The position numbers and the translations under genes were made by a program. The notes under the pieces are model-generated. The model was not told the origin of the DNA and did no database searches. It saw only the letters and a list, made by a program, of their open reading frames with translations. From Sorex araneus (lineage: Eukaryota; Chordata; Mammalia; Eulipotyphla; Soricidae), in contig NC_073303.1 of the NCBI RefSeq assembly GCF_027595985.1, positions 332,121,179-332,185,178 of the forward strand: DNA of 64,000 nt. Direction: 5' to 3'. Positions 9,621 through 21,249 of the stretch are shown one piece after another. Each line of letters opens with the position of its first letter. Positions within the stretch are counted from its first letter, which is position 1.

Positions 9621-10870
9621 CCTGCTGATCTCCCCAGATCATGATAAGGAAATTATGGTTTATCTTGTGGTGTGCCCAATTCCTCAAGCTGAGAGTCGGG
9701 AGCCATATTTCGATTTTCCTTGAGCCTTGTCTTTTCACTGAGCTTGAAAAGAGGCTCAGATATCAGTCCTGAGTGGTCTTGTAGTGGGCTAAAAGTTTCA
9801 GACTGATTCTCTGAGTCGTAAAACATCAAATAGAATAAAATGCTGACTCTGAACAAACAGAAAAATAGCTCTCAATCAGCATCCCCATTTCAAAACCATA
9901 ATTTTGTTTAAATAGAAATACTGACAAAAACCATAACCTGTTAAAGACCAAAACTTACTTCTTCGTCCAAAAAACTTTTCAAGCAGATCTTAACGTATAA
10001 TCACATCTTAGAGGATGGAGACACAGCACCTGGTGTCCATTACAACTTCATTAGTCTTTTTAAGGGATCATAACATTTTTGAGAACTTGCTTATAGCACA
10101 ATGGTTAACTCAGGCAAGCAAGACTTTTTCTTGTCATTTGTGGAAGATCGTATGTGGAATATGAAGTGATTACGGTGACAGGTATAAAAGCCAAGATCCT
10201 TCTTGAAAAGCAAGATCGTGCTCCTGCCATATTCAAAGGCTTGATTTTCAGTTCGGGATACCGTCAATGTATGGGGATCTTGAGGTGCATTACATACAGT
10301 TTCTTTTCCTGCTCCCTTTGTAAGTATTTCCCTCTATTATTAACCTCCTTTCCTCTAATTTAGTCATTTATTGACTGCTAATTGCTAAGATTTTGTTACA
10401 AATATGACAACTAGACTTTTTCTTAAGAAATTCATAGTCAACCTCGATAATTCTCCAAGTTTAATGAGCATGAAAATCAGCTAGAGAGTGAGTTGAAGTG
10501 AAAAAATTCAAAACCTCTCCCTATAATATTCTGATTCAAAGGTCTAAGGTGAGGCCTCGTCATCTACCTCTACAAAAACATCTCAAATGATTCTGATGTA
10601 AGAACCCACTGCTCTGGAATAAAGAGCATGTTTTTCTCATTCACTAAAAACTTAACCATCCTTAGAAACTCTTCCCAATGAAGTTTCCTATGTTCATCTT
10701 TCTTTATCCATATCTCTCATAATATTTCATCTTAAATATACCATAGATGTTCCTGGAATGTTTCTGGAATGTCATGTCTCATCTATTAGGCACTTGGCAA
10801 GGGGACAGTATCTAACTTTCTGCAGTGTTAGCACAAAATAATTATGTAAGTCTTTCTTGCTGTTTCCTTA
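9621..10870. other. Unannotated intergenic sequence
   Basis: Moderately AT-rich. No gene, recognised repeat or convincing open frame. Confidence 0.5.
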
Positions 10871-10995
10871 TTTTTTTTGTATTATAACACCATGAATTAG
10901 CAAGGTTGTTCATAATACATTTGTTTCAGGCATTAAATGTTTTTTCAGTCCAGTCCCACCACCAGTGTGACAAAGAGGTTCATTTCTAAATGTAA
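10871..10995 (-). mobile_element. L1 3'-end fragment
   Basis: Antisense. TTTCAGGCATTAAATG and CCAGTCCCACCACCAGTGTG match the antisense 3'UTR at about 32430-32480. Confidence 0.5.
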
Positions 10996-11939
10996 AATTG
11001 ACATGATAAATATGCTGACGTTATGGAGAAAGAAGTATCTTTGAAAGGTGAAATGCCAGGACCAAAGCTTCAGATTGGAATAAGCAAGTAACACCAAACA
11101 GCCTTGCTGAAATGGAGCAAGGGGAGCTCAAGAAAGAGGTGGGAGTGGGCAAAATGCAAAGTGCTGGTGGCCAGTACAGTTGTTGGGAGGTATTCTGACA
11201 TAGAGCAAACCGAGATGGTTAGAGATCTAGGTATTCTAGCGTTCCAGTAAGCAATACAGTTGACCATTACTCTTCCAGTACCCAGTACTGCTTGGTTGGT
11301 CTTCCTGTACTCAGGCTACTCCCTTCCTGAAGTCCCCAAACTTATCCTGGGATCCTTTCTTGATATGACTGCTGGAAATTCTGAAGGCACTGAGCTGGAA
11401 AGACCCCAAAGTTTATTTATCTTGTTGTTTTCCTTTCTGTCACTGGTATTCCTTGCTACCCTGGATGTTTTATGTTGGAGCCTGGCATGGAGGAGCAATA
11501 GGGGACATGGGAAGAGACTTGGAGGAATCTTACAGATGGACTATAGCAGTCCTTACAGAATGGAGATGGAGGAACACAGAGAAATGTGAGATGAACATCA
11601 AAAATAGTAGCGAGTTTGGTAGATGAAGGGTTGAGAGAAAGAATAGAGGCAGGGGAATTTAAGTGGTTTCATCTGTAAAAAAGTGATATTAGCTCTATTA
11701 TGGGATGAGGATGAAATAAAACAGTTCTTCTGCAGACTTATGCAATGTGAGTGCGGGGTACAGCAGTTGCTTCTGTGGACAGGGAGGTTGGTGCACAGTC
11801 TGGAGACTTGTTTGCCCAGTCAAGGCATCATCACCAGTACGATCCAATCTGTCTCAACTACACTTCCTCTTCCATACTATTTCCTTCTTCCCACAGCCTG
11901 TGTCAATCCTCAACTCCTCCCAGAATTGCTTATGTTCTG
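10996..11939. other. Unannotated intergenic sequence
   Basis: Several 60-110 codon open stretches on both strands lack codon bias or recognisable motifs. Confidence 0.45.
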
Positions 11940-12082
11940 ATGGGGGAGGGTTTGAGTGATGGGGAGCTACTTCTGGCTCTGTTCTGGGGGGTGGCTATCA
12001 GGAACCATATAGCGCCACGCATTGAAATAGGACCAGCTGCTTACAAAGCCAGTACCTTAACCCCTGAACCTCCGGCACCTTT
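11940..12082 (-). repeat. Old SOR-like SINE
   Basis: Diverged antisense copy (CTACTTCTGGCTCTG, CAGTACCTTAACCCCTGAAC). A younger SINE is inserted directly next to it. Confidence 0.5.
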
Positions 12083-12093
12083 CCAGAGCTTTT

Positions 12094-12263
12094 TTTTTGG
12101 GTGGGGGATCACACCTGGTGATGCACAGGGGTTACTCCTGACTCTGCACTCAGGAATTACCCCTGGCGGTGCTCAGGGGACCATATGGGATGCTGGGACT
12201 CGAACCTGGGTCAGCCATGTGCAAGGCAAATGCCCTACCCGCTGTGCTATCACTCCAGCCCCC
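12094..12263 (-). repeat. SOR-type SINE, young
   Basis: Near-consensus antisense copy with an 11-bp TSD CCAGAGCTTTT (12083-12093 and 12264-12274). Confidence 0.92.
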
Positions 12264-12632
12264 CCAGAGCTTTTAACCAGAGAAATTCCTGTTAACAGAT
12301 GATCTACTTATGACCACAACCTTCTGCTTTTGTATTCTCCCATATGGGTACTAGAGAAGGTGCTACGAAAGAACAGGATCATTTGGTAAATCCTGTAAGG
12401 GTTCAATCTGCACTGAAGGGGGAGGAGCTAGAATGTGATCTTTCAGGATCTCTCCTTAGAAGGGTCTTCTATAGGGGCACTGGGCTAGCTTTCTCAATGA
12501 TGACAGTCTATGACTTTGGTGCATTATAGCTAACATTGTAAGTTGAGGTTTTGTGGCTTTTTTTTTTAATCTTGTGATACATCTCTTAGAAAATGCTTGT
12601 GATAAAATTCACATGACATAAAATTTACTGTC

Positions 12633-12806
12633 CCTGGAGCCAGAGCAATAGTACAGCAGGAAGTGTGTTTGCCTTGCACATGGCCAATTCAAATTTGATC
12701 CCCAGGATCTCATGTGGTCTTCCCTTAGCACTGCCAGGAGGAATTCCTGAGTGCAGACCCCAAAGTAACCCCTGAGAATTGCTTGGGGTGGTCCAAAAAC
12801 AAATAA
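12633..12806 (+). repeat. SOR-like SINE
   Basis: Sense copy: TGGAGCCAGAGCAATAGTAC head, GATCCCCAGGATCTCATGTG body, short A-rich end. It splits the old L1. Confidence 0.8.
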
Positions 12807-13344
12807 GTTTGTTGTCCCAATCATTATCCCTTACATAATTTAGTTTCATTCCATAAATGCACGTTATTGGCAACCATCTCTAGAACTTTATTTTTCAAAC
12901 CAGAAAATCTGTAGCCAATAGACTACTGTAGCCAAGAGACTACTTAGTCTCTTCCCAGTCCAACCTAGTGTGACCCCGATGTTATCAACCCTGTGCTTGC
13001 CCATTCTGCTTTTTCTGTGAATTTGAATACACTAGGTAACTCACAGAAGTGGGATAGTGAATTTATCTTTTATGTGACCAGCTTACTTCATGTAGCATAA
13101 TGCCACTGGAGTTTATTTCTGTTGTAGTATGTATCCCAATTTACTTACTCTTGAGGACTGAAAAATAGTCCATTGTTAGTTTATATTATGCTTTGTTTGT
13201 GTATTCATCTGTTGATGGGCATTTGGACTGTTTTCACTGTCTGTATATGGTGAAAATACTGCTATAAACCTATGTGTGCAAATACCTGCTCAAGTACTTT
13301 CTTTAAATTTTTTTTGGACTCTATACAGAGCAGAATTGCTGCGT

Positions 13345-13490
13345 CCTAATTCTATTTGCTTTTGGGTTACATCGGAGTGTACTCAGGGGTTACTCCAGAC
13401 TTTGTGTTCAGGAATCACTCCTGGCAGGAATTAGGGGACCATATGGGATTCCAGAGATTGAATCAGAGCCATCAATGTGTAGGGTGACTC
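13345..13490 (-). repeat. Diverged SOR-like SINE
   Basis: Antisense. CAGGGGTTACTCCAGAC and GGACCATATGGGATTCC are kept; the head is degraded. Confidence 0.65.
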
Positions 13491-13701
13491 CAGTATTTTC
13501 TATCTTTTATACAAAATTCTAATAGCCACCCTAATGGGTATGAAGAGTCCTATTCTTTATTTGAATTCTCTTAGTGATTAATGTTGGCGAGCACAGTTCC
13601 ATATGCTTACTGATCATTTGTATATGTCTTTGGAGAAATGTTTAGTCAAGTCATTTTCCTATCTTTGAAGTGGGTTGCTTTTTGGTAGTCTATAATTTAT
13701 T

Positions 13702-14995
13702 TTTTATTTAATTTTTTAAAATCAAATCACTGTGAGATGCACAGTTACAAAGTTATTCATGATTGGGTTTCAGTCAAAGTTCCAACAACTGTCCTTTCAC
13801 TAATGTACATTTCCCACCACCAATGTCCCCAGTTTCCCTCCTTCCAGTCTGTCTTCCCCACCCCTAGTTTGCCTCTAAGGCAGACTCTCTCTCTCTCTCT
13901 CCCTTTTGAGCATTATAGTTTGCATTACAGGTATTGAAAGATTATCATGTGTATTCCTTTACCTACTTTCAGCACTCAGTTCTTGTCCAGAGTGATCATT
14001 TCCAACTATTGTTGTCTCAGTGGTGTCTTTTCTATCCTCTTCCCTCACTTGCCGCAGGTTTCTAAATGTGGATAAGTCATCCTGGCCATCATTTCTACTT
14101 TCCTTGTGTAATAATCTCATGCTATTTTTTTATAAACTTATTTATTGAATCACCATGAGAACAGTTACAAAGCTTTTGGGTTTAAGTCTCCGTCATACAA
14201 TTATGAAACACCGGTCCCTTCACCAGTACACATTTTCCACCACCAAAACCCACCAAATACCCCCCATCCCAAACCTTCCCCCCGCCTGTGTGGCAGATGA
14301 TTTCCACAGTATTCTCTCTATACTTTGATTACATTAATATTTTGACACCAGACTCACCATTATTATTTGGGATTTCCCCCCAACACTCAGACCTGCTGAA
14401 AAGTCAACATTAGACAGTTTGTTTTATATTGCTGATTATGAATAGCATATAATGTCACACGGCCACGATAGAGGCCATACAATTTTGGAATTCTGAAATT
14501 TTAATAATTAAACCTGGAGGGATTTCTGCCAAAAGCTGCTGGGTTCCGAGTTTTGCTTGTGTGTCTCTGGGATCATGGCTGTTAAGCAGCTTGATCAGTA
14601 TCGAGAGGGACTGTTAGTGGGTGGTGACTCAGGGGTTTCTTTGTGGTGGGGGAGGAGAAGGGCCTGCTCCACCCCCATCCCGTGAGGCCCTGCGTGTCTC
14701 CTCACTACTGGCCCATATCTGACTGTCTCATGCTATTTTTTTATATCCTACAAATGAGTGCAATCATTCTGTATCTGTCCCTCTCCTCTGGCTCATTTCA
14801 CTCAGCATGATACTCTCCATATCCATCCATTTGTAAACAAATTTCATGACTTCATTTTTCCTGGTGGTTCTGTAGAATTCCATGGTATAGATGTACCATG
14901 GTTTCTTTATCAGTTTGTTCTTGGGCACTTTGGTTGTTCCCAGATTCTGAATATTGTGAATAGTGCAAATGGCATTTCTGCTGCATGTTTTTGTG
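13702..14995 (-). mobile_element. 5'-truncated shrew L1, itself disrupted
   Basis: Antisense L1: A-tail side at 13702, 3'UTR to about 14050, then ORF2 C-terminal coding sequence (14746-14995). A 14-bp perfect TSD GTCTATAATTTATT lies at 13688-13701 and 14996-15009. A retroposon at 14135-14725 interrupts it, leaving about 690 bp of L1. Confidence 0.85.
14135..14725 (-). mobile_element. L1-tailed GC-headed retroposon, copy 1
   Basis: A 591-bp insertion with a perfect 20-bp TSD (14115-14134 and 14726-14745, starting TCTCATGCTA). On the - strand a GC-rich, non-coding head leads to TCAGCAGGTCTGAGTGTTGG, then GGTGGTGGAAAATGTG and a 3' end GGTGATTCAATAAA. The last part is shared with shrew L1 3'UTRs. 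It is related to 25976-26821 and 33886-34560. Confidence 0.85.
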
Positions 14996-15151
14996 GTCTA
15001 TAATTTATTATATATTCTGGATACTAAGCCATACAGCCATTCATACTAAACCATTAGATATATAGCTTGTAAACTATTCTCTCCCAAATATAGGTTTCCT
15101 GTTCATTCTATAGATAGTGTCCTTTGATTCATAGTTAGCAATTTTGATGAG

Positions 15152-15285
15152 GAGCTGGAAAGAGATCACAAAGATTAAAGTGTTGCCTAATATGCATCTG
15201 TGACTCTGATTTGAATCCCAGAACTGCATTTGGAGCACTGGGGTAGCCCAGGAGAACCACCAGGTGTGCCTTCCCCCAAAGAAGA
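15152..15285 (+). repeat. Old SOR-like SINE
   Basis: The AGGAGCTGGAAAGAGATCAC head and TTTGAATCCCAGAACTGC box-B area are strongly diverged. It lies inside the old L1. Confidence 0.5.
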
Positions 15286-15390
15286 CCAACAAAAGCCTCT
15301 GATGGAATCAAATTTATCTATGGTTTCTTTTTTGTATTTAAGGTATTTTTGATATTATATCTACAGCTCTCAAAAATGATTTAAATATCA

Positions 15391-15879
15391 AATACTGGAG
15401 CCAAATTTCCCCTGTTTGGTGTGGAAAGATGACTACCCAATGAAACTGATGGATTTATTAAGGTACTTGCCATGTGTTGCTCCTTGGCAAGTAGTAAAAT
15501 CTCAAGCAAGATTTTACTAACCACTATTGGAATGGAGTAAGTCCATCAGAGCTGGAGCAAGTCCTCAGTGGAATTTCAGAAAAACCCTGTAGCTACATGG
15601 ACCCGTAAAATGAAAAAATATGAAGTGCCAGTTTCCTAAGTTTAAAAAAAGTTTAAAAGTTCCCTCTAAGTTTAAAAAAGAACATTTTTGAAATGTCTGT
15701 AGGCTAACGTAGAACAAGTTCATTTCTGGGCGCTGTCTTTTACTAGAGCACAGCGTGCTGGTTTTAGAATGACTCAGTGAATGAGATACACTGTCTTTAC
15801 CAGGTTCTGGGAAGAACTCTAAGGAGCTGCCCCCTTTGCCAAATTAGAATGCCACTGCTGGCAGTGTTATCTTTCATCT
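15391..15879. other. Unannotated sequence upstream of the promoter
   Basis: No recognised feature. GTTTAAAAA-type blocks repeat around 15640-15680. Confidence 0.45.
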
Positions 15880-16022
15880 GTTTGTTTGTTTGGGGGCCAC
15901 ACCCGGCAGTGGTCAGAGCTTACTCCTAGCTGTGCGCTCAGGGGACCGACCATATGCGGTACCCAGGATGGAACCTGGTCAACACAGAAAAGGCATGCGC
16001 CACTGTACTATCTCTCTGGCCC
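15880..16022 (-). repeat. SOR-like SINE
   Basis: Antisense copy, CACACCCGGCAGTGGTCAGA to ACTATCTCTCTGGCCC. It is the last repeat before the CpG island. Confidence 0.75.
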
Positions 16023-16592
16023 TTTGATGTCATCTCTATTGAAGAAAATTCCTTTACTTCTCTCGCCACCCGGCTCCGTTCACCAGTTGGTTTGTGTCTT
16101 AAAGCAATAAAACAAGGGGTCTGCTCAGGAGGTTTTCTTCAAGAAAAGCTAAACACGGCTGGCCACAGGATGGGCCGCAATGAAAGGAACTTAGCAAACC
16201 GCCCCGTCGGTCAGCCTCCTCTCCTCTCCGCTTCTACAGCGGTGCCCCCCCCGGCCACAGCTCCGCGGGGGGTGGCGGGGGTCTGGACTGTCTCCCGCAC
16301 GGGTCGTCGCGCACGCACCGAGCCCTGATTCTGCAGGGGCAGCGTCGAACGGTCACTTCGAACTTAGCGTCAGGGAAGCGCGCTAGGATACCCGGCGCGC
16401 CCACCGGCGCACTTGTAACTGAGCCCGGGAAAGTGCCGGCCCGTTTCACGCTTAACCCCGCACACCCAGGGGCCCCGGGGATGGGGAGGGAGGGCGCAGA
16501 GACCTTCTCACCTCGCCGCCCTCGCGCCGCCGCCGGCCCCCGGGCTCTGCCATCGCGGCCCCCGCCACCCGCTCGCGCGCAGCCGAGGCCGC

Positions 16593-16614
16593 GGGCGGGG
16601 CGGGGGCGTGGGCG
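16593..16614 (+). promoter_or_regulatory. GC box and EGR-type motif
   Basis: GGGCGGGGC (16593-16601) matches an Sp/KLF GC box. GCGTGGGCG (16606-16614) is an exact EGR-family consensus. They lie about 180-195 bp before the start codon. Motif presence only; binding is inferred. Confidence 0.55.
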
Positions 16615-16723
16615 CGGCGGCCGGCGCGGCCCGCGGCCCAGGGGGAGGGGCGCTGCGGCGGCGCCTCCCGCCGGCGGCCCCGGGCCCAGAGCGCCGAGCG
16701 CCGAGCGCGGGCCGGCGGCTGCC

Positions 16724-16738
16724 ATGGGCGCACAGTGA
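16724..16738 (+). promoter_or_regulatory. Four-codon upstream ORF in the COLEC12 leader
   Basis: ATG GGC GCA CAG TGA (Met-Gly-Ala-Gln-stop) in a strong initiation context (GCCATGG: G at -3 and +4). It ends 50 bases before the main ATG and is in a different frame. It acts only if transcription starts upstream of 16724. CAGTGAGT at 16733-16740 also resembles a splice donor; using it would not join exon 2 in the COLEC12 frame. Confidence 0.5.
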
Positions 16739-16788
16739 GTGGCTGCGCAGCGCGGACTTCCCCGGCGGCGCCGAGCTCCTCGGTCACC

Positions 16789-16795
16789 ATGAAAG
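16789..16795 (+). CDS. COLEC12: COLEC12 exon 1, coding part (collectin-12)
   Basis: ATG AAA G followed by the donor GTAGGG at 16796. Collectin-12 (CL-P1, SRCL) is a type II membrane scavenger receptor of about 740 residues: a short cytoplasmic tail, one transmembrane helix, coiled coil, collagen-like stalk and C-type lectin domain. It binds microbes, oxidised lipoprotein and certain glycans for uptake, mainly in endothelium and related cells. The call rests on joining this exon to 41472-41522. The product matches the known N-terminus exactly, with the phase-1 split of the Asp3 codon (G|AC). ATG context is CACCATGA, with A at -3. Only 7 bases are coding, so gene finders may miss this exon. Confidence 0.9.
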
Positions 16796-17560
16796 GTAGG
16801 GCTCGGGGGGAGACGCGGCCGAGGCGCATCCCTGCAGGACCTTCAGCGGAGAGGCGCGCGGGGGGACCCGAGCCGACGCTTGGGGCGCTCGGGGGCTCCG
16901 AGCTTGGGAACGGCCGGAGGACTGGAGGTTTGGGGTTTGGAAGCCCGCGAGGAGTCTCTGCTCCCCGTCGTGCCTCTGCCAAGTAGTTTGAAGCTCTAAG
17001 TCGTTGTTTACGGATTCCAGTTTCCAACTTTTTAATTGGAAAAGTATGTGGAGGAGAGTGGAGACATCATCTCCCCCACTTCCCCCCATTACCCCAATCC
17101 TTTTTCCCTCTTCTGCTGCGCTCCCTCGCACCCCGGGGCTCCCTTTTCTCTCGGTCTCTGTGATTTCCCGGCCGGAGATGCTGACGTGCGGCCGGCCGGG
17201 GGTTTTCTCCCGGACTGGGGATGTTCTGGGTGCGCGCTCCCCACATCTGGCCTTGATTAGGTGCCCGCGGAGTTCAGCTGGCTCGAGCCGCGCGTTTGGC
17301 ATCTTTCTCCATCAATCCTTCGCCTGGAAAACAACTGCTCTGGCTTCCGCGTCCCCGGCGTGTACCTGCCTGCGGACTTGGTTTGCCCACGTGCGTCCGG
17401 TGGGTGACACCGACCGTTCCCGTTAATCGTTCCCCGGGCGGTGCCCCCTGCAGGCGGGTTGGTGGAAGTGCCCGACGTGCCCGGCTGCGAGAAGGGCTTC
17501 GCAGGGCAGTCCAGTTCAGCAGACGCCTGCGCTTGCCCAGCGGAGTGCTCCTTTCTTTGT

Positions 17561-18540
17561 GAGATAAATGATTACAGCTGAGGCGTCAAAGGGAGTGGGC
17601 CAGCGTGGTGGTGTTTGCACTAGACTCCGTTCCTGGTTTGGAACTCCAACAACACGTTTCAGCCTCCGCACACACGCTGGGCTTAAGCGAGGGATGTGGG
17701 TGCGGGAGCGCTCCCCTTTCACCCTCGACCAGGGTGCCGCTGATCACTGTGCAGAGGTGATCGCTTCGACTTGGCAAGCGTTGCTGTCCCAGGGACGCAC
17801 GCAGGAGCTAACTTGTGACTCTGTCGGTGGGGGCTAAATGATCTTGAAGTCCTACTCTTTCGTGCTTCCGAGGCATTTTGTCTCCACATCAGGAGACCCT
17901 GGGAAGCGAGGGCACTGAGCGCCAGGTGAAAAAAGTCGCCCCTGTCCCCGCGCCTCCCACCCTGGGAAGAGAAACAAAAGTTCAACTCCGGCTGGAGAAT
18001 TTCAAAACGGGGCGCTGTCTGCTGCTTCTTGCCCCATCTCGGGTTCTCTTCCCTCATTTACATGTTAGGCAACACACAGGAATGAAAGGATCCACTCCAG
18101 AGGAAAAAAAAAAGAGTCCACATGCCTAAAAGTTACTCCGTGGCTCGGTTACCATGATTTTATCCAGAATTAGATATCTTATTGCTAGCTATTGAGGATA
18201 CTGGTTTGGGGGCTCTTGGAAAGCCAAGCCAGCAACTCGACCGCGCAGTTCCCACGTGGGTACCTCCGCTCTGAAAATCTTGTTATGCTTTCGACTGGGT
18301 ATTGCTGTCTGGGTACTTTTCAATGCTAATTCAGACTTGTAACAGGAAAACACACCTAAACGTTCCAAACATTTTTGTGCTATTTGTGCACTGGGTTCTG
18401 GATCCACTTGTAGGTTTCTTGCAGAAGGTTCCTTGCTTACCCCTGTGACCCTACCTGAAAGATTTTACTGGACTTCTGCTCCATTTGGGGCCTGGGGACT
18501 GGGAACTGTGGGTTCTTGGGGACTTTGAAGGTCTCTTTTA
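17561..18540. other. Intron 1 start, single-copy looking
   Basis: CpG density falls after about 17560. No repeat recognised; intronic regulatory elements are possible but unproven. Confidence 0.45.
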
Positions 18541-18554
18541 AAATAAAATATTCT

Positions 18555-18825
18555 GGGGCTGGAGAGAGTACAGCGGGCAGGACACCTGCCTTGCTCGCTG
18601 CTAAGTTTCAGTTCCCAGCCGCCCATATGCTTCCTCAGCCCAGCCAGGAGTGACCCCTGAGCACAGAGCCAGGAGTAAGCCCTGAGCTCCACAGATATTA
18701 CCTTAAAAACACACACAAAAAAACAAAGAGATGAAATGCAAGCATGAAAATTTGTAAGTCTGTAACTGTACCTCACAGTGATTCACTAATAAAAAGTTTT
18801 TAAAAAAAGAAGAAAATAAACAGAG
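18555..18825 (+). mobile_element. Chimeric SINE plus L1 3'-tail insertion
   Basis: A SOR-like SINE (18555-about 18725, head GGGGCTGGAGAGAGTACAGC) is followed without a break by an L1 3' end (CTCACAGTGATTCACTAATA and A tail, to 18825). A 10-bp TSD AAATATTCTG encloses both parts (18546-18555 and 18826-18835), so they were probably inserted together, for example by template switching during L1 reverse transcription. Confidence 0.7.
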
Positions 18826-18835
18826 AAATATTCTG

Positions 18836-21249
18836 CTTCTGTAAGACCTTTGCCAGCCGACTGTTACCATGTAATTTGCATTCATTTGTCTGGTGGGTGG
18901 GGTGGAAAGGAGAGGGGACAGTAATGAGGTTTTGGTACTTACTGAAGGGCAATCTGTACTGTAGCGTGTTCAGACACTGTCTCGGGCTATCTTAAGTCTG
19001 TGGAATAGGTGTGGAAACTGAGTCTAGGAGGAACTGGAACTGGGAATTGGAGGATAGACATCTCAAGACAGACTCTGCCAGTTCCTCGGTGTTACTTGGA
19101 GAACCCTAGCATATCAGATATGATAACCTCTGGCACAGCCTAGAAGAAAAGGGAATCTCAGACAAGCAGATAGCCAAGTTACCCGAGGTTAGTTTTGCAG
19201 CCAGGAAGGGGTGGAGCTAAGAAACTGAACACAAGTCTTCTGAGACTCAGTCAATGCAGATTCTAGCCAGAAAGGAAAGCCGCCTTTACCAAGTGGAATT
19301 GGTTTGACAGTTTGCCATAGGTATTCCACCCAGAGTTTTTGCTATTATACCCCATAGCTATTAACTCACAGTAACTCAGAAAGCTAGTGCCTTTGAGTCT
19401 CAACATGATAGAAGTCAAAGAGAAGCCTTGCAAATGCTCAAAAATTTGTGTTCATCAAAAATATTCTTTAAGTAAATGGGAAATTAGTGGACATCTTAGA
19501 AGTTGCAGAAGTTTATTTAGCCAGGCAAAATTTGGTTTCCGTAAGAGTCAGATGCCTTTTTCAGTTCCTGCTTGACTTTGTAGTTCTGATGTTTGTTTAA
19601 ACCTTGGGCTTTGGACAGTAATCCAGGCTTCCCAGAGTGATTCCACCGCCACAGCGCCATCTATTTGGTGTGTTCAGCAAACCTCTATCTCTGCTTTATT
19701 TCCTCTATCCCTGGAGTCATGAGTACCAAAATAATGACATCATTATATATTTTCCAGAGGAACATTGCTTTCCCTATTGCTGCAATACTTAAAGTCTTCC
19801 AAACTGTTTCAAACATAAAGTTGGTTTTAATTTATTTCCAGCTTTATATTCAGTTAGCTGTACTGCACCATAAATCTCAATATTTTGAAAAACTGTTCCT
19901 TTTTTTTTAAGTGAAGGAATCTGACTTCTCTAGAGTTAGTGTCACTACTAAACCACATTTCTGGTTCTGAAATTGGAAATTTGGGTGAGTCTCCATCAAG
20001 CAGCACATGTTGACTAAGAGACAACTGAAAACCCCCAGGGGCACACTGAATCTGAGACCAAGTGACCAAGAGTCTTGGTCACTGTGATGGTTTAACACAG
20101 GGAGAAGGTTGTTGCCATCAAAACATAGGGGTTCAGTAACTTATTTCTGTGTTGTTATATACAAGCATTTCTGAAAGGCTGTTTGGCAATAATACTTCAA
20201 AAATGTGCTAGTAAGCAGTGCATATTTACTGCTTGTTGTTTTTCTGCACTCAAGATCTCCCTGTTCTCCTGGTGTTGCTTTAAGATTGTTTGTCCTTCAC
20301 AGGGAGAAACAAACAAGTCTGGGAGGGTCAACTGCATTTCACATGAAGGAATCATGTTTTCTACAGGAAAAGGCAAACAAACTAAAGCCTTTTCCCCTTT
20401 CATGATGTGGAATTGGGCTGCCTTTCTTTTGGGAGGCAAATTTACAATCTAATTATACTTTGGACTTTTCATTAGTTTGGGGATTCTTAACATTCTTAGT
20501 CTGAGGTTCAATTATTGCTAAGTATAGATCTTTTCTGCGGTCTCCTGTGTACTTTTCCAAGACTGTTCCCTCCCCGCTCTGCCCGCCTTCACCTCCACTG
20601 ATAATGGTGAGAGTGGCGAAGGTGTGCAGGTGAGAGCTCTCAAGCTTTGTCAGAACTCAGCGTCTAATTTCCTAAATGAATGCTTTGTCTCATTAAAATA
20701 TTTCAAAACATCTGATGAAGCCCTTGCCAAAGGAAGCTAAAAGGCTCCTGGAAGCATTAGTTTCCAAAGGGCAGACTAGATATTTAAATGTTGTGATGGA
20801 AAAGGCCTTGGGTAACCCTTTCACAGGGGTGGAGGTGCAGAGAGCCTGGCACCCACTTCTCTCCTTGGTGGGGAGAGCGGGAGGAGCCCCAGGATAGTCA
20901 GCTGTACCTGACTTCTGCTAGTATGTGGGGAGTTTGGGTCCCTATTGCTTTGGAGCTGGCTGGTGGGTCAGATTGAAAAGAACCAGCAGCCGAATCTGAG
21001 TGTGGAGATGGCATTTTTGTTCTCTGTGAAGAGCATCTCCCCTCCATTAGGGACTTGGCTCTGCCAGGTTGGCACCTATACCCTTTCTTCCTCTCTGAGG
21101 GCAAAAGTTCACTCAGCTGTCATTGGCCTTGAGACTGGCACAGTATCACGTAGGAAGATAGATGCCAGGGTCGAAGTGGAGCTGTACTTAAGATCACAAC
21201 TTCTTCCAGATAACTTATGGGCCACTCACTGTCCCCACTTGTTCTTTTT
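18836..21249. other. Intron 1, mostly single-copy
   Basis: No exon or clear repeat. Weak MIR-like stretches (GTGGAAACTGAGTCTAGGAG near 19009; GCTAAGAAACTGAACACAAG near 19216) may be ancient SINE remnants. Confidence 0.4.

Larger units (their letters stand above)
12590..15390 (-). mobile_element. Old L1M-type element, host of a nested cluster
   Basis: Antisense. The 3' end (ACATGACATAAAATTTACTG) begins near 12590. ORF2-end sequence runs to 13687 (TCTGTTGATGGGCATTTGGA) and resumes at 15001-15150 and 15286-15390. It is interrupted by SINEs at 12633, 13345 and 15152 and by a younger L1 at 13702-14995. Confidence 0.65.
16200..17560 (+). promoter_or_regulatory. COLEC12: COLEC12 CpG-island promoter
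   Basis: The only large CpG-rich interval in the window, densest at 16500-16740. It surrounds the COLEC12 start codon and lacks an obvious TATA box near the likely start region, as expected for a dispersed-start CpG promoter. It contains GC boxes and an EGR-type site (16593-16614). The transcription start cannot be read from sequence; the 5'UTR probably begins within the few hundred bases before 16789. Proline- and arginine-rich open frames on both strands here are composition artefacts. Confidence 0.85.

Noticed and set aside
11751..12302. 183-codon open frame
   Set aside because: It runs across two antisense SINEs, which are often open in this frame; not a gene.
1..16000. Neighbouring gene upstream of COLEC12 (for example CETN1 or CLUL1 from human gene order)
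   Set aside because: No matching exon or protein fragment was found; the interval is intergenic repeats and single-copy sequence.
16234..17426. Several 100-190 codon open frames on both strands around the CpG island
   Set aside because: GC-rich composition removes stop codons. The frames overlap each other, are Pro/Arg/Ala-rich, contain no domain, and the real COLEC12 coding here is only 7 bases.
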